Shown: positions 48,194 through 57,297 of the stretch, in pieces | Numbering within the stretch: position 1 is the stretch's first letter | Layout of the letters: every line of letters starts with the position of its first letter | Assembly: GCA_019425655.1 (NCBI GenBank) | Contig: NQWY01033936.1 | Coordinates: 1-64,000, forward strand | Direction of reading: 5' to 3' | Length of the DNA stretch: 64,000 bases | DNA from: Rhizophagus prolifer | Lineage: Eukaryota > Glomeromycota > Glomeromycetes > Glomerales > Glomeraceae | Program-made: the position numbers and the translations under genes | The notes under the pieces: generated by a model | What the model saw: only the letters and a program-made list of their open reading frames with translations | Databases searched by the model: none | Told to the model about the DNA's origin: nothing

Positions 48194-48205
48194 AGCCTGA
48201 TCTTC
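48179..48205. repeat. 3' hairpin with the finR stop codon as its loop
   Basis: GAAGATCAGGCT / AGCCTGATCTTC (48179-48190, 48194-48205), perfect 12-bp stem; the 3-base loop is the finR TAA. It also touches the last base of the convergent Excalibur gene. No T-run on either side. Confidence 0.8.
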
Positions 48206-48681
48206 TAATGCCATCGTGAATCATTTTCACATGGCTCACCGTCATGATCTCCATCCATTTTAGTGTTCGGGCAATTTCTTACAAACCAACGTGCCTCTTC
48301 TAAAGAATGCATTTGCGAACAATGCTCACGCCCATCACAATGAAAAGCCGATGTTTCATTATTTACTCGTTCCGGGGCTGGAGCTGTTTGAGAAGCAACT
48401 GTTTGAGGAGTAAATGCTAAAGCCTTTTTCGTTTTCTCAGAAAGTTGTATATCTGGCAATTTACCCAAAGCTGCACGCTGTTCCTTAATAATCTGCTTCT
48501 GTTGCTCTATTAATAATTGTACTTTTTCATGTGATGCACGCTGCTGAGCTTGTTGACGATAGTGCAATACTATAAAAGTCACACACGCAACAATAACCAA
48601 GATGCCAACGATAAATATACTGATGTACTCACGTGAACTCAGCTTGAATTTGCTGCGTTTAATTTTTCCCCGTTGAACCAT
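48205..48681 (-). CDS. Membrane-anchored Excalibur-domain protein
   Basis: 158 residues: basic start (MVQRGKIKRSKFKL), one helix (FIVGILVIVACVTFIVLHY, about 23-41), a coiled coil of Gln/Glu/Lys, and a C-terminal Excalibur calcium-binding domain: HCSQMHSLEEARWFVRNC, then DGDHDGEPCE with the DxDxDGxxCE pattern. The two Cys pairs are kept. The Excalibur end is probably outside the cytoplasm. The upstream neighbour on the same strand is a cold-shock protein 159 bases away; in related bacteria the two domains occur in one chain. Confidence 0.85.
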   Translation of the reverse strand: MVQRGKIKRSKFKLSSREYISIFIVGILVIVACVTFIVLHYRQQAQQRASHEKVQLLIEQQKQIIKEQRAALGKLPDIQLSEKTKKALAFTPQTVASQTAPAPERVNNETSAFHCDGREHCSQMHSLEEARWFVRNCPNTKMDGDHDGEPCENDSRWH

Positions 48682-48840
48682 ATTTCCCCATTCTTTATCT
48701 TATTATTCATTTTTAAGAAAATTAAGGGAAATTAATATCTCCCTTAATCCTAAATCACTTAATCTTTCTGAACGCATCAAAACAATTGTCTAGTACATTC
48801 ATTATTTAAGTGTTTTTAATATATTACATCTAGCTCATTA

Positions 48841-49134
48841 TTAACGTCGGAAATTTGACAATAACTCACTCGTGATCGCTTTATTGTGATCCGCAATTTT
48901 ATTTTTTTTGGTTTTCGCAGGATTCGTGTCAATACGCTCAATTTTGATCGCTTTAAATTTCCCTTGATTGTCAGCCGCAAGAAATCTCACTTTCTCATTT
49001 CTTTTCGGCTCACCTTCTGATGCAGGAAAGTCAGAAATATGAAAGAAAATATCTCCTTCAGTGGTGGAAATAAAACCAAACCCCTTATCGGCGTTATATT
49101 GTTTTACTCTTCCAATATAAAACTCTTGTTTCAT
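48841..49134 (-). CDS. Cold-shock-domain RNA-binding protein
   Basis: 97 residues: a cold-shock domain (about 5-68) with RNP1 KGFGFIS and RNP2 DIFFHISDF, which bind single-stranded nucleic acid, then a Lys-rich tail (AKTKKNKIADHNK). The ATG at 49134 has an AGGGG SD; the frame extends 19 codons upstream but without support. It differs from the usual 70-residue CspA by its tail, and lacks the DUF1294 membrane part found in longer relatives. Confidence 0.85.
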   Translation of the reverse strand: MKQEFYIGRVKQYNADKGFGFISTTEGDIFFHISDFPASEGEPKRNEKVRFLAADNQGKFKAIKIERIDTNPAKTKKNKIADHNKAITSELLSNFRR

Positions 49135-49174
49135 GATCTTTCCCCTGTTTTTCCCATCCAATCGTTGCTGTAAA

Positions 49175-49231
49175 TAAAAAGAGACTTTCAATTCCGCTGT
49201 TAAAAATACGGTTTGATGAAGTCTCTTTTTT
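49175..49231 (-). terminator. Terminator after upp
   Basis: AAAAAGAGACTT / AAGTCTCTTTTT (49176-49187, 49219-49230) with a long 31-base loop and T5 on the minus strand. The long loop makes it less sure than the others. Confidence 0.65.
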
Positions 49232-49247
49232 ATGACTATTTCAAAAA

Positions 49248-49883
49248 TTAATCTTTTTGAACACTACCAAAAATCTTGTCACCAGCATCGCCTAAACCAG
49301 GAACGATATAACCTTGTTCATTTAAGCCATCATCAATAGATGCAGTATAAAGCTGAATGTCAGGATGTGCTGCCTCAACTTTTGCAATTCCTTCAGGAGC
49401 TGCAACCAATACCATAACACGAATATCTTTACATCCACTTGCCTTTAACACATCAATTGCAGCAACCAAAGAGTTACCTGTTGCCAGCATTGGATCGATA
49501 ATCATTGCAATACGGTTAGCCACATCTGGAACTAGCTTTTTATAGTAAGTACGCACTTCCAAAGTCTCTTCGTTACGCTCAAGACCTAACACACTTACTT
49601 TTGCACTTGGAATCAGATTAAGCACGCCATCAAGCATACCAATACCAGCACGTAAAATCGGTACAATCGTTATTTTTTTACCAGCAATACGCTGAGTAGT
49701 AACAGTTCCAGCCCATCCATCAATTTCGCAATCCACAACAGGTAAATCTTTCGTTGCTTCATATGTCAACAACATAGTCACTTCTTGAGCAAGCTCACGG
49801 AAATTTTTAGTACTGATGTCAGCACGACGTAATAAACCTAATTTATGGCGAATAAGTGGGTGACGAATTTCTTGAATGGCCAC
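49248..49883 (-). CDS. upp: Uracil phosphoribosyltransferase
   Basis: 211 residues; makes UMP from uracil and PRPP in salvage. [13 protein letters not shown] is a conserved segment near the uracil site, [20 protein letters not shown] is the PRPP-binding loop, and the C-terminal [16 protein letters not shown] binds uracil. It lies 100 bases downstream of nuoN, separated by a strong terminator, so it is an independent unit. Confidence 0.96.
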   Translation of the reverse strand: MAIQEIRHPLIRHKLGLLRRADISTKNFRELAQEVTMLLTYEATKDLPVVDCEIDGWAGTVTTQRIAGKKITIVPILRAGIGMLDGVLNLIPSAKVSVLGLERNEETLEVRTYYKKLVPDVANRIAMIIDPMLATGNSLVAAIDVLKASGCKDIRVMVLVAAPEGIAKVEAAHPDIQLYTASIDDGLNEQGYIVPGLGDAGDKIFGSVQKD

Positions 49884-49940
49884 AGATGTTACCTAAAAAT
49901 ATAAAAACGTATTTATTATAATCTTTTTTTAACTATCAAT

Positions 49941-49973
49941 AAAAAAAAGCCTCCATATTTGGAGGCTTTTTTG
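49941..49973 (-). terminator. Terminator at the end of the nuo operon
   Basis: AAAAAAGCCTCC / GGAGGCTTTTTT (49943-49954, 49961-49972), 6-base loop, T-rich after it on both strands. About 11 bases past the nuoN stop. Confidence 0.93.
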
Positions 49974-49983
49974 TACACAAGAA

Positions 49984-51480
49984 TTATTGTTGTTGCGAAA
50001 GCATGAAATGTAATGGAGATAAAATTTCTGCTTTTAACGCCAAATTAATCATTGGATCTGGATATACACCCAAAATAATCACTAATGCAGCAGCAGCTAA
50101 TACCATCAAACCACCCACTTTTTGTCCCCAATGTGCATCAGCATCAATACGAGGAGTTTCAGGTGGAGTCATATACATCACAACCATCACACGTAAGTAG
50201 TAATACAAACCAATACCACTACCCACAATAATCATTGCAGCTAAGAACCAGTGTTGAGTCGTTACAGCAGCCATAACAACTAAGAACTTACCAATGAAGC
50301 CTGCTGTTAATGGAATACCAGCCAAAGATAACATCATGACTGTTAATGTTGCTGTAAGTACTGGACGGCGCCAGAACAAACCACGGTAGTCTGCAAGGCT
50401 TTGAGCTTCATCTACGTTGTTATATGGGCTAGACATTAACGCTACTGCACCAAAGGCACCAATAGTGGTTAATACATAAGTCACCACATACACAGTTACG
50501 CTACCTAAGCTCGCATATGTCATGCTGATTAAAGCAATTAACAAATAACCAAAGTGAGCAATAGATGAATAACCTAAAATACGTTTTAAGTTCACTTGAC
50601 GAACAGCGAGCAAGTTACCAACTAAAATTGACAATACAGCAATGATTGTCAAAACAGTCACTAGCGAGTTAACCATGATTGCGCCAGAAGCAAGCAAATA
50701 ACGTACGAACAAACCAATAGTTGCAACCTTAGCAGCAGTCGCTAAGAAAGTTGCCATTGGAGCTGGAGCGCCCGCATATACGTCTGGTGTCCATTTGTGA
50801 AACGGTGCAAGCGATAATTTGAATGCAACAGCAAAGATAATAAGTGCTAAACCTAATAACACCATTGGCTGTTTGATTGCGCCAAATAAAGCTTGAACAG
50901 AATCATAGAATGAAAGCGAACCAGTGTAAGCGTAGATATACGCCATACCCATCAACAACATTGCAGAAGCTGTTGCAGAAAGTACAAGGTACTTAATACC
51001 CGCTTCAAGCGATTGGCTACGTTGATGTGTATAAGCAAGTAAGCCGTATACAGGAATCGACATTAACTCAAGGCTAATGAAGAAAGATGCATAGTGAGAA
51101 CTTGCAACCATCAACATTGCACCTGCTACAGAAGCAAGTAACAGAAGATAGAGTTCTTCACGGTTGTCTTTATAAGTCTCGATGTAAGCATGAGACAGAG
51201 TACAACAAGCCAATGATGCAACTAAAATCATGAACTGATAGAACAAAGTAAATGGATCAACCATAAACATGCCCATCACATTTGCCGGTACAAATTTACC
51301 GCCAAATAGTTCTAGCAAGATATAAAGTGCAGCAAGGTTTAAACCGACAACAGAAGTTGTTGCGATTAAATTATGGTTACGCTTAATTGCAATGAGCAAC
51401 ATGACGACGACTGTTGTCAATGCAACAATCATCACAGGTGCTAATGGCATAATCGTAGAGAATGATACTGTGAAGTTCAT
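49984..51480 (-). CDS. nuoN: NADH-quinone oxidoreductase subunit N
   Basis: Antiporter-like membrane subunit of complex I, 498 residues, about 14 helices. LSLAPFHKWTPDVYAGAPAPMATFLATAAKVA is the core region with the central Lys and the broken helix, and ILGYSSIAHFGYLL the second. It pumps protons with NuoL and NuoM. It begins 2 bases after the nuoM stop and is the last gene of the operon. Confidence 0.97.
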   Translation of the reverse strand: MNFTVSFSTIMPLAPVMIVALTTVVVMLLIAIKRNHNLIATTSVVGLNLAALYILLELFGGKFVPANVMGMFMVDPFTLFYQFMILVASLACCTLSHAYIETYKDNREELYLLLLASVAGAMLMVASSHYASFFISLELMSIPVYGLLAYTHQRSQSLEAGIKYLVLSATASAMLLMGMAYIYAYTGSLSFYDSVQALFGAIKQPMVLLGLALIIFAVAFKLSLAPFHKWTPDVYAGAPAPMATFLATAAKVATIGLFVRYLLASGAIMVNSLVTVLTIIAVLSILVGNLLAVRQVNLKRILGYSSIAHFGYLLIALISMTYASLGSVTVYVVTYVLTTIGAFGAVALMSSPYNNVDEAQSLADYRGLFWRRPVLTATLTVMMLSLAGIPLTAGFIGKFLVVMAAVTTQHWFLAAMIIVGSGIGLYYYLRVMVVMYMTPPETPRIDADAHWGQKVGGLMVLAAAALVIILGVYPDPMINLALKAEILSPLHFMLSQQQ

Positions 51481-51482
51481 GA

Positions 51483-53081
51483 TTATTGGATCTCCACATG
51501 GTCAAGTTGAGTAGCTGTTTGCTGAACAGTTTCAACGACTTCTTGTACTGGCACATAACTATTGACCAACCACTGCATACTTGAATGAGATACATCCAAG
51601 AATGTTTGTGGGAAGATACCAAGCCAAACGAGACCAATCGCACAAATCATCAAAATAACAACTTCACGAGCAGATAAGTCTTTTAATGGACTAGTGTAGT
51701 GTTGCTTTTGTTCAGGGTTTGGCTCACCAAATAAAGCACGGTGAATCAAGATCAAACCATATAAACCTGCAAATACAAGGCTGATAGAAGCAAGAATCGT
51801 GAAGGCAGGATATTTATTAAATGAACCCATCAAAATCAGGAATTCACCAATAAAGTTACCTAAACCTGGCACACCAACAAGAGCAGCTACGAAGAACATT
51901 AAGAAGAATGGTAAGTATTGGAGTTGACCACGAAGACCACCCATCAAACGCAAATCACGTGTATGCAAGCGCTCGTAGATTTGACCAGACATAATGAACA
52001 ATGCAGCAGATGACAAACCATGTGCTAACATCATGATCATTAAACCTTGGAAGGTCAAAATATTACCTGCATAGATTGCAAGTAAAATGAAACCCATGTG
52101 TGAAATCGACGTATACGCAAGTAAACGTTTCATGTCAGTTTGCTGGTAAGCACACCAAGCGCCGTAGAAAATACCAATCAAACCGAAAATAATCGCAATA
52201 TCTGCAAACTGTGCAGAAGCTGCTGGGAAGAATGGAATTACAAAACGGAGCAAACCGTACGCTGCTGTCTTAATCAAGATACCAGCCAAGTCTACAGAAC
52301 CCGCTGTAGGAGCTTGAGCATGCGCATCTGGTAACCAGCCGTGCAATGGGAAAACTGGTAACTTCACTGCAAAACCAATAAAGAAGCAGATCATGAAACC
52401 ATACGCGAAGCCAGCAGGTAAACGATTCGCTACAGCTAATAAATAGTTGTAATCAAAACCGATCATACCAGTCATCATGTAGCCATAGACCACAAGGCCA
52501 AGGATACCGATTAACATCACTAAACCAGCGATTTGCGTATATAAGAAGAACTTAGTTGCAGCGTAAACACGTGAACGGCCGTTTGAACCTTTATGACCCC
52601 ATAACGCAATCAAGAAGTAGATTGGTACAAGCATCATCTCCCAGAAGAAGAAGAATAGGAACAAATCAATTGCCAAGAACACGCCAATAACGCCACCTAA
52701 ACTCCATAATAAGTTTAAATGGAAGAAACCAACGTTCTTTTGAATCTCGCCCCATGAGCAACCAACAGCAAGTACACCAAGTAAAGCTGTTAACAACACC
52801 ATGAGTAAAGATAAGCCATCCACTGCTAAGTGAATGCCAATACCAAGAGATTTAATCCACGGTAAATAGAACTCAGCTGACCAAGTTGGAACTTTTGAAC
52901 CCAACTCGTATGTATAAGTACCACTTTGCCAAAGTGCAAGACCTAAGCCCAAAGTAATGAGCATACCGATTAAGGCAATCCAGCGTGGCAAAGTTTTGTC
53001 GAGTTTATCGACTAACCAACAAGCAAAACCTGCAATGAACGGAACAAGGATCAGCGCGGGTAAAATTAAATTGTTTTCCAT
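51483..53081 (-). CDS. nuoM: NADH-quinone oxidoreductase subunit M
   Basis: 532-residue antiporter-like subunit. VDGLSLLMVLLTALLG near the N-terminus, FFFFWEMMLVPIYFLIALWG with the key Glu, AVKLPVFPLHGWLPDAHAQAPTAGSVDLAG with Lys, and KRLLAYTSISHMGFILLA. The start is 1 base after the nuoL stop, the end 2 bases before nuoN. Complete. Confidence 0.97.
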   Translation of the reverse strand: MENNLILPALILVPFIAGFACWLVDKLDKTLPRWIALIGMLITLGLGLALWQSGTYTYELGSKVPTWSAEFYLPWIKSLGIGIHLAVDGLSLLMVLLTALLGVLAVGCSWGEIQKNVGFFHLNLLWSLGGVIGVFLAIDLFLFFFFWEMMLVPIYFLIALWGHKGSNGRSRVYAATKFFLYTQIAGLVMLIGILGLVVYGYMMTGMIGFDYNYLLAVANRLPAGFAYGFMICFFIGFAVKLPVFPLHGWLPDAHAQAPTAGSVDLAGILIKTAAYGLLRFVIPFFPAASAQFADIAIIFGLIGIFYGAWCAYQQTDMKRLLAYTSISHMGFILLAIYAGNILTFQGLMIMMLAHGLSSAALFIMSGQIYERLHTRDLRLMGGLRGQLQYLPFFLMFFVAALVGVPGLGNFIGEFLILMGSFNKYPAFTILASISLVFAGLYGLILIHRALFGEPNPEQKQHYTSPLKDLSAREVVILMICAIGLVWLGIFPQTFLDVSHSSMQWLVNSYVPVQEVVETVQQTATQLDHVEIQ

Positions 53082-53082
53082 T

Positions 53083-54928
53083 TTATTTCCCCACTACCTG
53101 AATAACGATCAAGATCATCAATAACACCACTACACCGAGTGACATGCTTGATGCGTATTCACGCAATGAACCTGTTTGACGTGAGCTTGTAAAACTGTTT
53201 CCGCCTTTAACAAGTGCAGGAAGCACAAGCCACAAGCTATCAATTGGATCACGACCAAATAGTTTGGCGAAGAATAAATAAGGTTTAACAAAAACGATGT
53301 CATACAACGCATCGAAACCAAATGCAGTACGACAAATATGAGCTAAGCCAGCACCAAGACTTGTTTGAGCAAACGATTTCACTGCCAAGCGCAATACCTA
53401 CAGCTAAATGCTCTGCTCCATGCATGCCTTCTACAAACTGTTCAGCAACGTGGAATTCAGGAATTTTCGCTGTATTTAAAATACCAGCTACAGGACCTTT
53501 TAGTGCAGCTCCCACAAAAGTAGACAATACAGCCAAGATACCTAATGGCGCCCAGTAAGTTGCACCTTTAATCTCATGGTAATGTGTATTTTCTTTACCG
53601 AAGAATACAACCCAGATTAAACGGAAGGTATAGATTGAAGTCAGGAACGCACCTGCTACACCAGCCCAATATAAGGTGTGGTATAGAGCAACTGATTGAC
53701 CTTGAACCCAAACTTCACCAAGAATCGCATCTTTTGAGAAGAAGCCGATTGTTAAGAATGGAATCGCTGCTAATGCACCACCACCAATCGCGAAACATGC
53801 AAATAGGAATTTGTTTTTGTAGAACAAACCGCCCATTTTGAAAATATTTTGTTCGTGATGGTAAGCAAGAATAACTGCACCAGAAGACAAGAATAATAAT
53901 GCTTTGAAGAATGCGTGAGCCAACATGTGGAACAAGCCAGCTTGATATGCTTCTGCACCCACAGCCATAAACATATAACCGAGCTGACTCATTGTTGAGT
54001 AAGCCAAAATACGTTTGATATCTGTTTGTACAAGAGCAGCAAAGCCTGCAACTAATAAAGTTACAGCACCTGTTACCGAAATGAATTGCATCACTTCAGG
54101 TGCAAGCTCAAATACGCTGAATAGACGGCAGCATAAGTACACACCAGCCGTTACCATTGTTGCTGCGTGGATTAATGCAGAAACAGGTGTTGGACCTGCC
54201 ATCGCATCTGCCAACCATGTTTGCAATGGAATTTGAGCAGATTTACCAGCAGCACCCAAGAACAACATTAATGCAGTCCAGATGGTAAGCGACGAACTCT
54301 TCGTCATTACTTCTGCTGCGTGTTCAACGATGTACTGAGTATTCAGCGTACCAAATTGTTGGTAAAGCAAGAATAAAGCGATAAGTAAGAATACGTCACC
54401 TACGCGGGTAACTGTAAATGCTTTGATCGCTGCCCAACCATTTGCAGGGTTTGCATAATAGAAACCGATGAGCAAGTAAGAGCAAAGACCTACGCCTTCC
54501 CAACCTAAGAATAACAACGCTAAGTTGTCACCCAATACAAGCACAAGCATGCTTGCAACGAATAGGTTGAAATAAGAAAAGAAACGCGCATAACCTTCTT
54601 CACCACGCATGTACCATGATGCAAAGATGTGGATTAGGAAACCAACACCAGTGATCATGCCCATCATAAGTAAAGATAAGCCATCTAAATGTAAGCTAAT
54701 GCCAGGAGCGAAACCACCAACATTGAACCATGTCCAAAGGTTTTGAACAAAAACCTGCTGACCGCTATTGGTAAATGCCATACCAGCAATCAATGCAAAT
54801 AATGCAGATAAACCTACAGAACCCACACCAATAATTGCTGCAACATTTTCAGAGAGCTTATCACGCCCTGCCGCCAATAAAATAAAACCGATTAGCGGAA
54901 ATAATACTGTTAGATATAAATAACTCAT
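53083..54928 (-). pseudogene. nuoL: NADH-quinone oxidoreductase subunit L, frame broken near the C-terminus
   Basis: The largest antiporter-like subunit, with the long lateral helix that braces the proton pumps. The first 514 or so codons are normal (LHLDGLSLLMMGMITGVGFLIH, FLGWEGVGLCSYLLIGF, KSAQIPLQTWLADAMAGPTPVSALIHAATMVTAG). After HLAVGIAL the frame goes wrong and stops at 53300. The proper C-terminus (AVKSFAQTSLGAGLAH ... SMSLGVVVLLMILIV) lies in another frame down to 53083. Compared with E. coli NuoL, about 19 mainly hydrophobic residues are missing there. Its overlap with nuoK (4 bases) and 1-base gap to nuoM are normal for the operon. Confidence 0.88.
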
Positions 54929-55233
54929 CCGCGCATCTCACTAGCAGCATCCACATCCAAATGATGGAAGCGATGATAGAACTGAAGGACAATCGCAAGA
55001 CCGATACACGCCTCTGCCGCAGCAAGGGTTAAAATCAGAATGAACATCACTTGTCCATCTGGTTGTGCCCATACGCTACCCGCAAGAACGAATGCTAACG
55101 CAGCAGCATTCATCATGATTTCAAGGCTCATTAACATAAATAGTAGGTTGCGTCGCACCATTACACCGTAAAAACCGAGTGCAAAAAGAATGGTTGCAAC
55201 AATCAAACCATGTTCTAAAGGGATCTGGCCCAT
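54925..55233 (-). CDS. nuoK: NADH-quinone oxidoreductase subunit K
   Basis: 102 residues, three helices: [25 protein letters not shown], the Glu in [16 protein letters not shown], and the second Glu in [15 protein letters not shown]. Both Glu residues carry protons in the E channel. It overlaps nuoJ by 1 base and nuoL by 4. Confidence 0.97.
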
Positions 55234-55754
55234 TATTCTTTTTCCTCTTCTGCACCTGGTTCACGTTTACCTAAGTGGTATGCTGCAACAAGGGCTGCTA
55301 GCAATAACATCGCGGCAACTTCAACCAATAATAAGTAGTGAGTAAAGAGCGCTTGACCAACAACTTTTGGTCCAATTACTTGTGCTCCCAGTGGTGCAGA
55401 GATGGTTGTATATTCACCCCCAAGCATCCAAACTAAAAGCAAGCCAAGTAAAAAGCTCATGAGTGCTGGATATGCCCAAGCATCTGAAGAAAGCCATTTA
55501 CGCTCTTGTTCTACAGTGTGTTGCCCTAAGTTAAGCATCATCACCACGAATACGAACAAGACCATAATTGCACCAGCATAAACAATGATTTCGAGGGCGC
55601 CAGCAAACGGCGCACCTACGATCATGAAAATACCAGCAACTGCAAGTAATGAAACAATCAGACTAAGCAATGCATGTACAGGGTTCGTGTTAGTAACTAC
55701 ACGAACCGTAGAAACGATGGCCACGAGCGCCATCAAATAAAACGGCCACATCAT
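55233..55754 (-). CDS. nuoJ: NADH-quinone oxidoreductase subunit J
   Basis: 173 residues, five helices. [24 protein letters not shown] is the pi-bulge helix (TM3) that rotates during turnover. It overlaps nuoI by 4 bases and nuoK by 1. The acidic end ([11 protein letters not shown]) is cytoplasmic. Confidence 0.96.
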
Positions 55755-56293
55755 GGTAATAGACTCCGTACATCGATTGGTGCACTTTCTTTTTGTGCTT
55801 GACCTTTCTCTTTACCGCTAACAGCCATACCAGTTACACGGTAGAAGTTGTAGTCTGGGTATTTACCTGGACCTGAAATGAGTAAGTTTTCTTTCTCATA
55901 TACAAGGTCTTGACGTACGTATTCGCCTAACTCGAAATCTGGAGTCATTTGAATCGCTGTCGTTGGACATGCTTCTTCACACATACCGCAAAAAATACAA
56001 CGAGAGAAGTTGATACGGAAAAACTCCGGATACCAACGCCCATCTTCTTTTTCTGCTTTTTGTAGTGAAATACAGCCAACTGGACATGCAACAGCACAAA
56101 GGTTACATGCCACACAACGTTCTTCCCCATCTGGGTCACGCGTTAATACGATACGACCACGAAAGCGTGGCGGCACAATTTGTTCAGCCGGTACTTCTGG
56201 ATATAAAATCGTGTCACGTTTACGCGTTGCATGGCTAAATACCATAAACAACGAACGTACAATTGATCCGAATCCAGCTAGAAATTTATACAT
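55751..56293 (-). CDS. nuoI: NADH-quinone oxidoreductase subunit I
   Basis: 180 residues. Two [4Fe-4S] motifs, [16 protein letters not shown] and [16 protein letters not shown], carry clusters N6a and N6b, the step before N2. An N-terminal amphipathic part lies at the membrane. It overlaps nuoJ by 4 bases and starts 18 bases after nuoH. Confidence 0.97.
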   Translation of the reverse strand: MYKFLAGFGSIVRSLFMVFSHATRKRDTILYPEVPAEQIVPPRFRGRIVLTRDPDGEERCVACNLCAVACPVGCISLQKAEKEDGRWYPEFFRINFSRCIFCGMCEEACPTTAIQMTPDFELGEYVRQDLVYEKENLLISGPGKYPDYNFYRVTGMAVSGKEKGQAQKESAPIDVRSLLP

Positions 56294-56311
56294 TTTGTAC
56301 TCCCTGCTGTC

Positions 56312-57294
56312 CTAGGCCTGATTCATCAGAATCACAGCACCAGTCACTAACAAGTTGACCAACGCCAATGGCAAACAAATTTTCCAACCAAAGTTCATGA
56401 CTTGGTCATAACGTGGACGCATTAAAGAACCACGTGCCAATACAAACATCATTACAAAGAATGCTGTTTTAATCACAAACCAGAATACTGGTGGAACAAA
56501 TGGAATTTCTAAATTGAATGGCGCTAACCAGCCACCAAAGAATAAAGTCACGATCAATGCAGAGATAAGTACAACGTTGACATATTCAGCAACGAAGAAC
56601 ATACCCCATTTCATACCGCCATATTCAACATGGTAACCTTCAGCCAATTCTTGTTCTGCTTCAGGTTGGTCAAATGGATGACGGTGAGTTACCGCAACAC
56701 CAGCAACCACAAAAATCAAGAAACCCAAGAATTGTGGAATAACGAACCAAACATCGCGTTGTGCTTCAACAATTTCACGAAGGTTGAATGAACCTGCAAT
56801 TGCAACCACACCCATTAACGAGATACCCAAGAACACTTCATAAGAAATGGTTTGAGCAGCTGAACGTAAGCCACCAAGCAATGAGTATTTGTTATTTGAA
56901 GCCCAGCCACCAAATAAGACTGCATAGACTGCAATACCAGCCATTGCCATAAAGAACAACAAACCGATGCTCATGTCGGCAACACCCAGTGAAGGACTCA
57001 CCGGGATAACCATGAACGAAAGCACCGCAGTTGCCATCGCAACTGCAGGAGCTAAACGGAAAGTTAATTTATCAGCAAATTTTGGTGTCCAGTCTTCTTT
57101 GAACATGATCTTGAGCATGTCGGCAACGATCTGGAACATACCACCAGGACCAACACGGTTTGGACCATAACGGTCTTGCCACCAAGCAAGTAAACGACGC
57201 TCAATAAAAGACATTAATGTGCTTGAACAACTGCATAAGCAATTGGCCAGTTCTCAGCCCAAAGTGGCGTTTGACGTATAATTTCTTGATTCAT
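56312..57294 (-). pseudogene. nuoH: NADH-quinone oxidoreductase subunit H, first membrane helix broken
   Basis: NuoH forms the quinone tunnel with NuoB and NuoD. The natural start is the ATG at 57294: AGGAG SD, 3 bases after nuoG. It codes [26 protein letters not shown] and stops at TAA 57216-57214. A second ATG overlaps that stop (TAATG) and continues the true protein, [25 protein letters not shown] to the end at 56312 (300 residues, [14 protein letters not shown] loop intact). In E. coli a hydrophobic stretch of about 13 residues (VVILLVVV...) joins these two parts; here it is absent and the frame shifts. Re-initiation at TAATG could still make a protein lacking TM1. Confidence 0.88.
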
Positions 57295-57297
57295 GAA

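Noticed and set aside
53083-53394. Separate 103-residue gene downstream of nuoL
   Set aside because: It has no ATG or SD and its residues match the NuoL C-terminus; it is the tail of nuoL in another frame.
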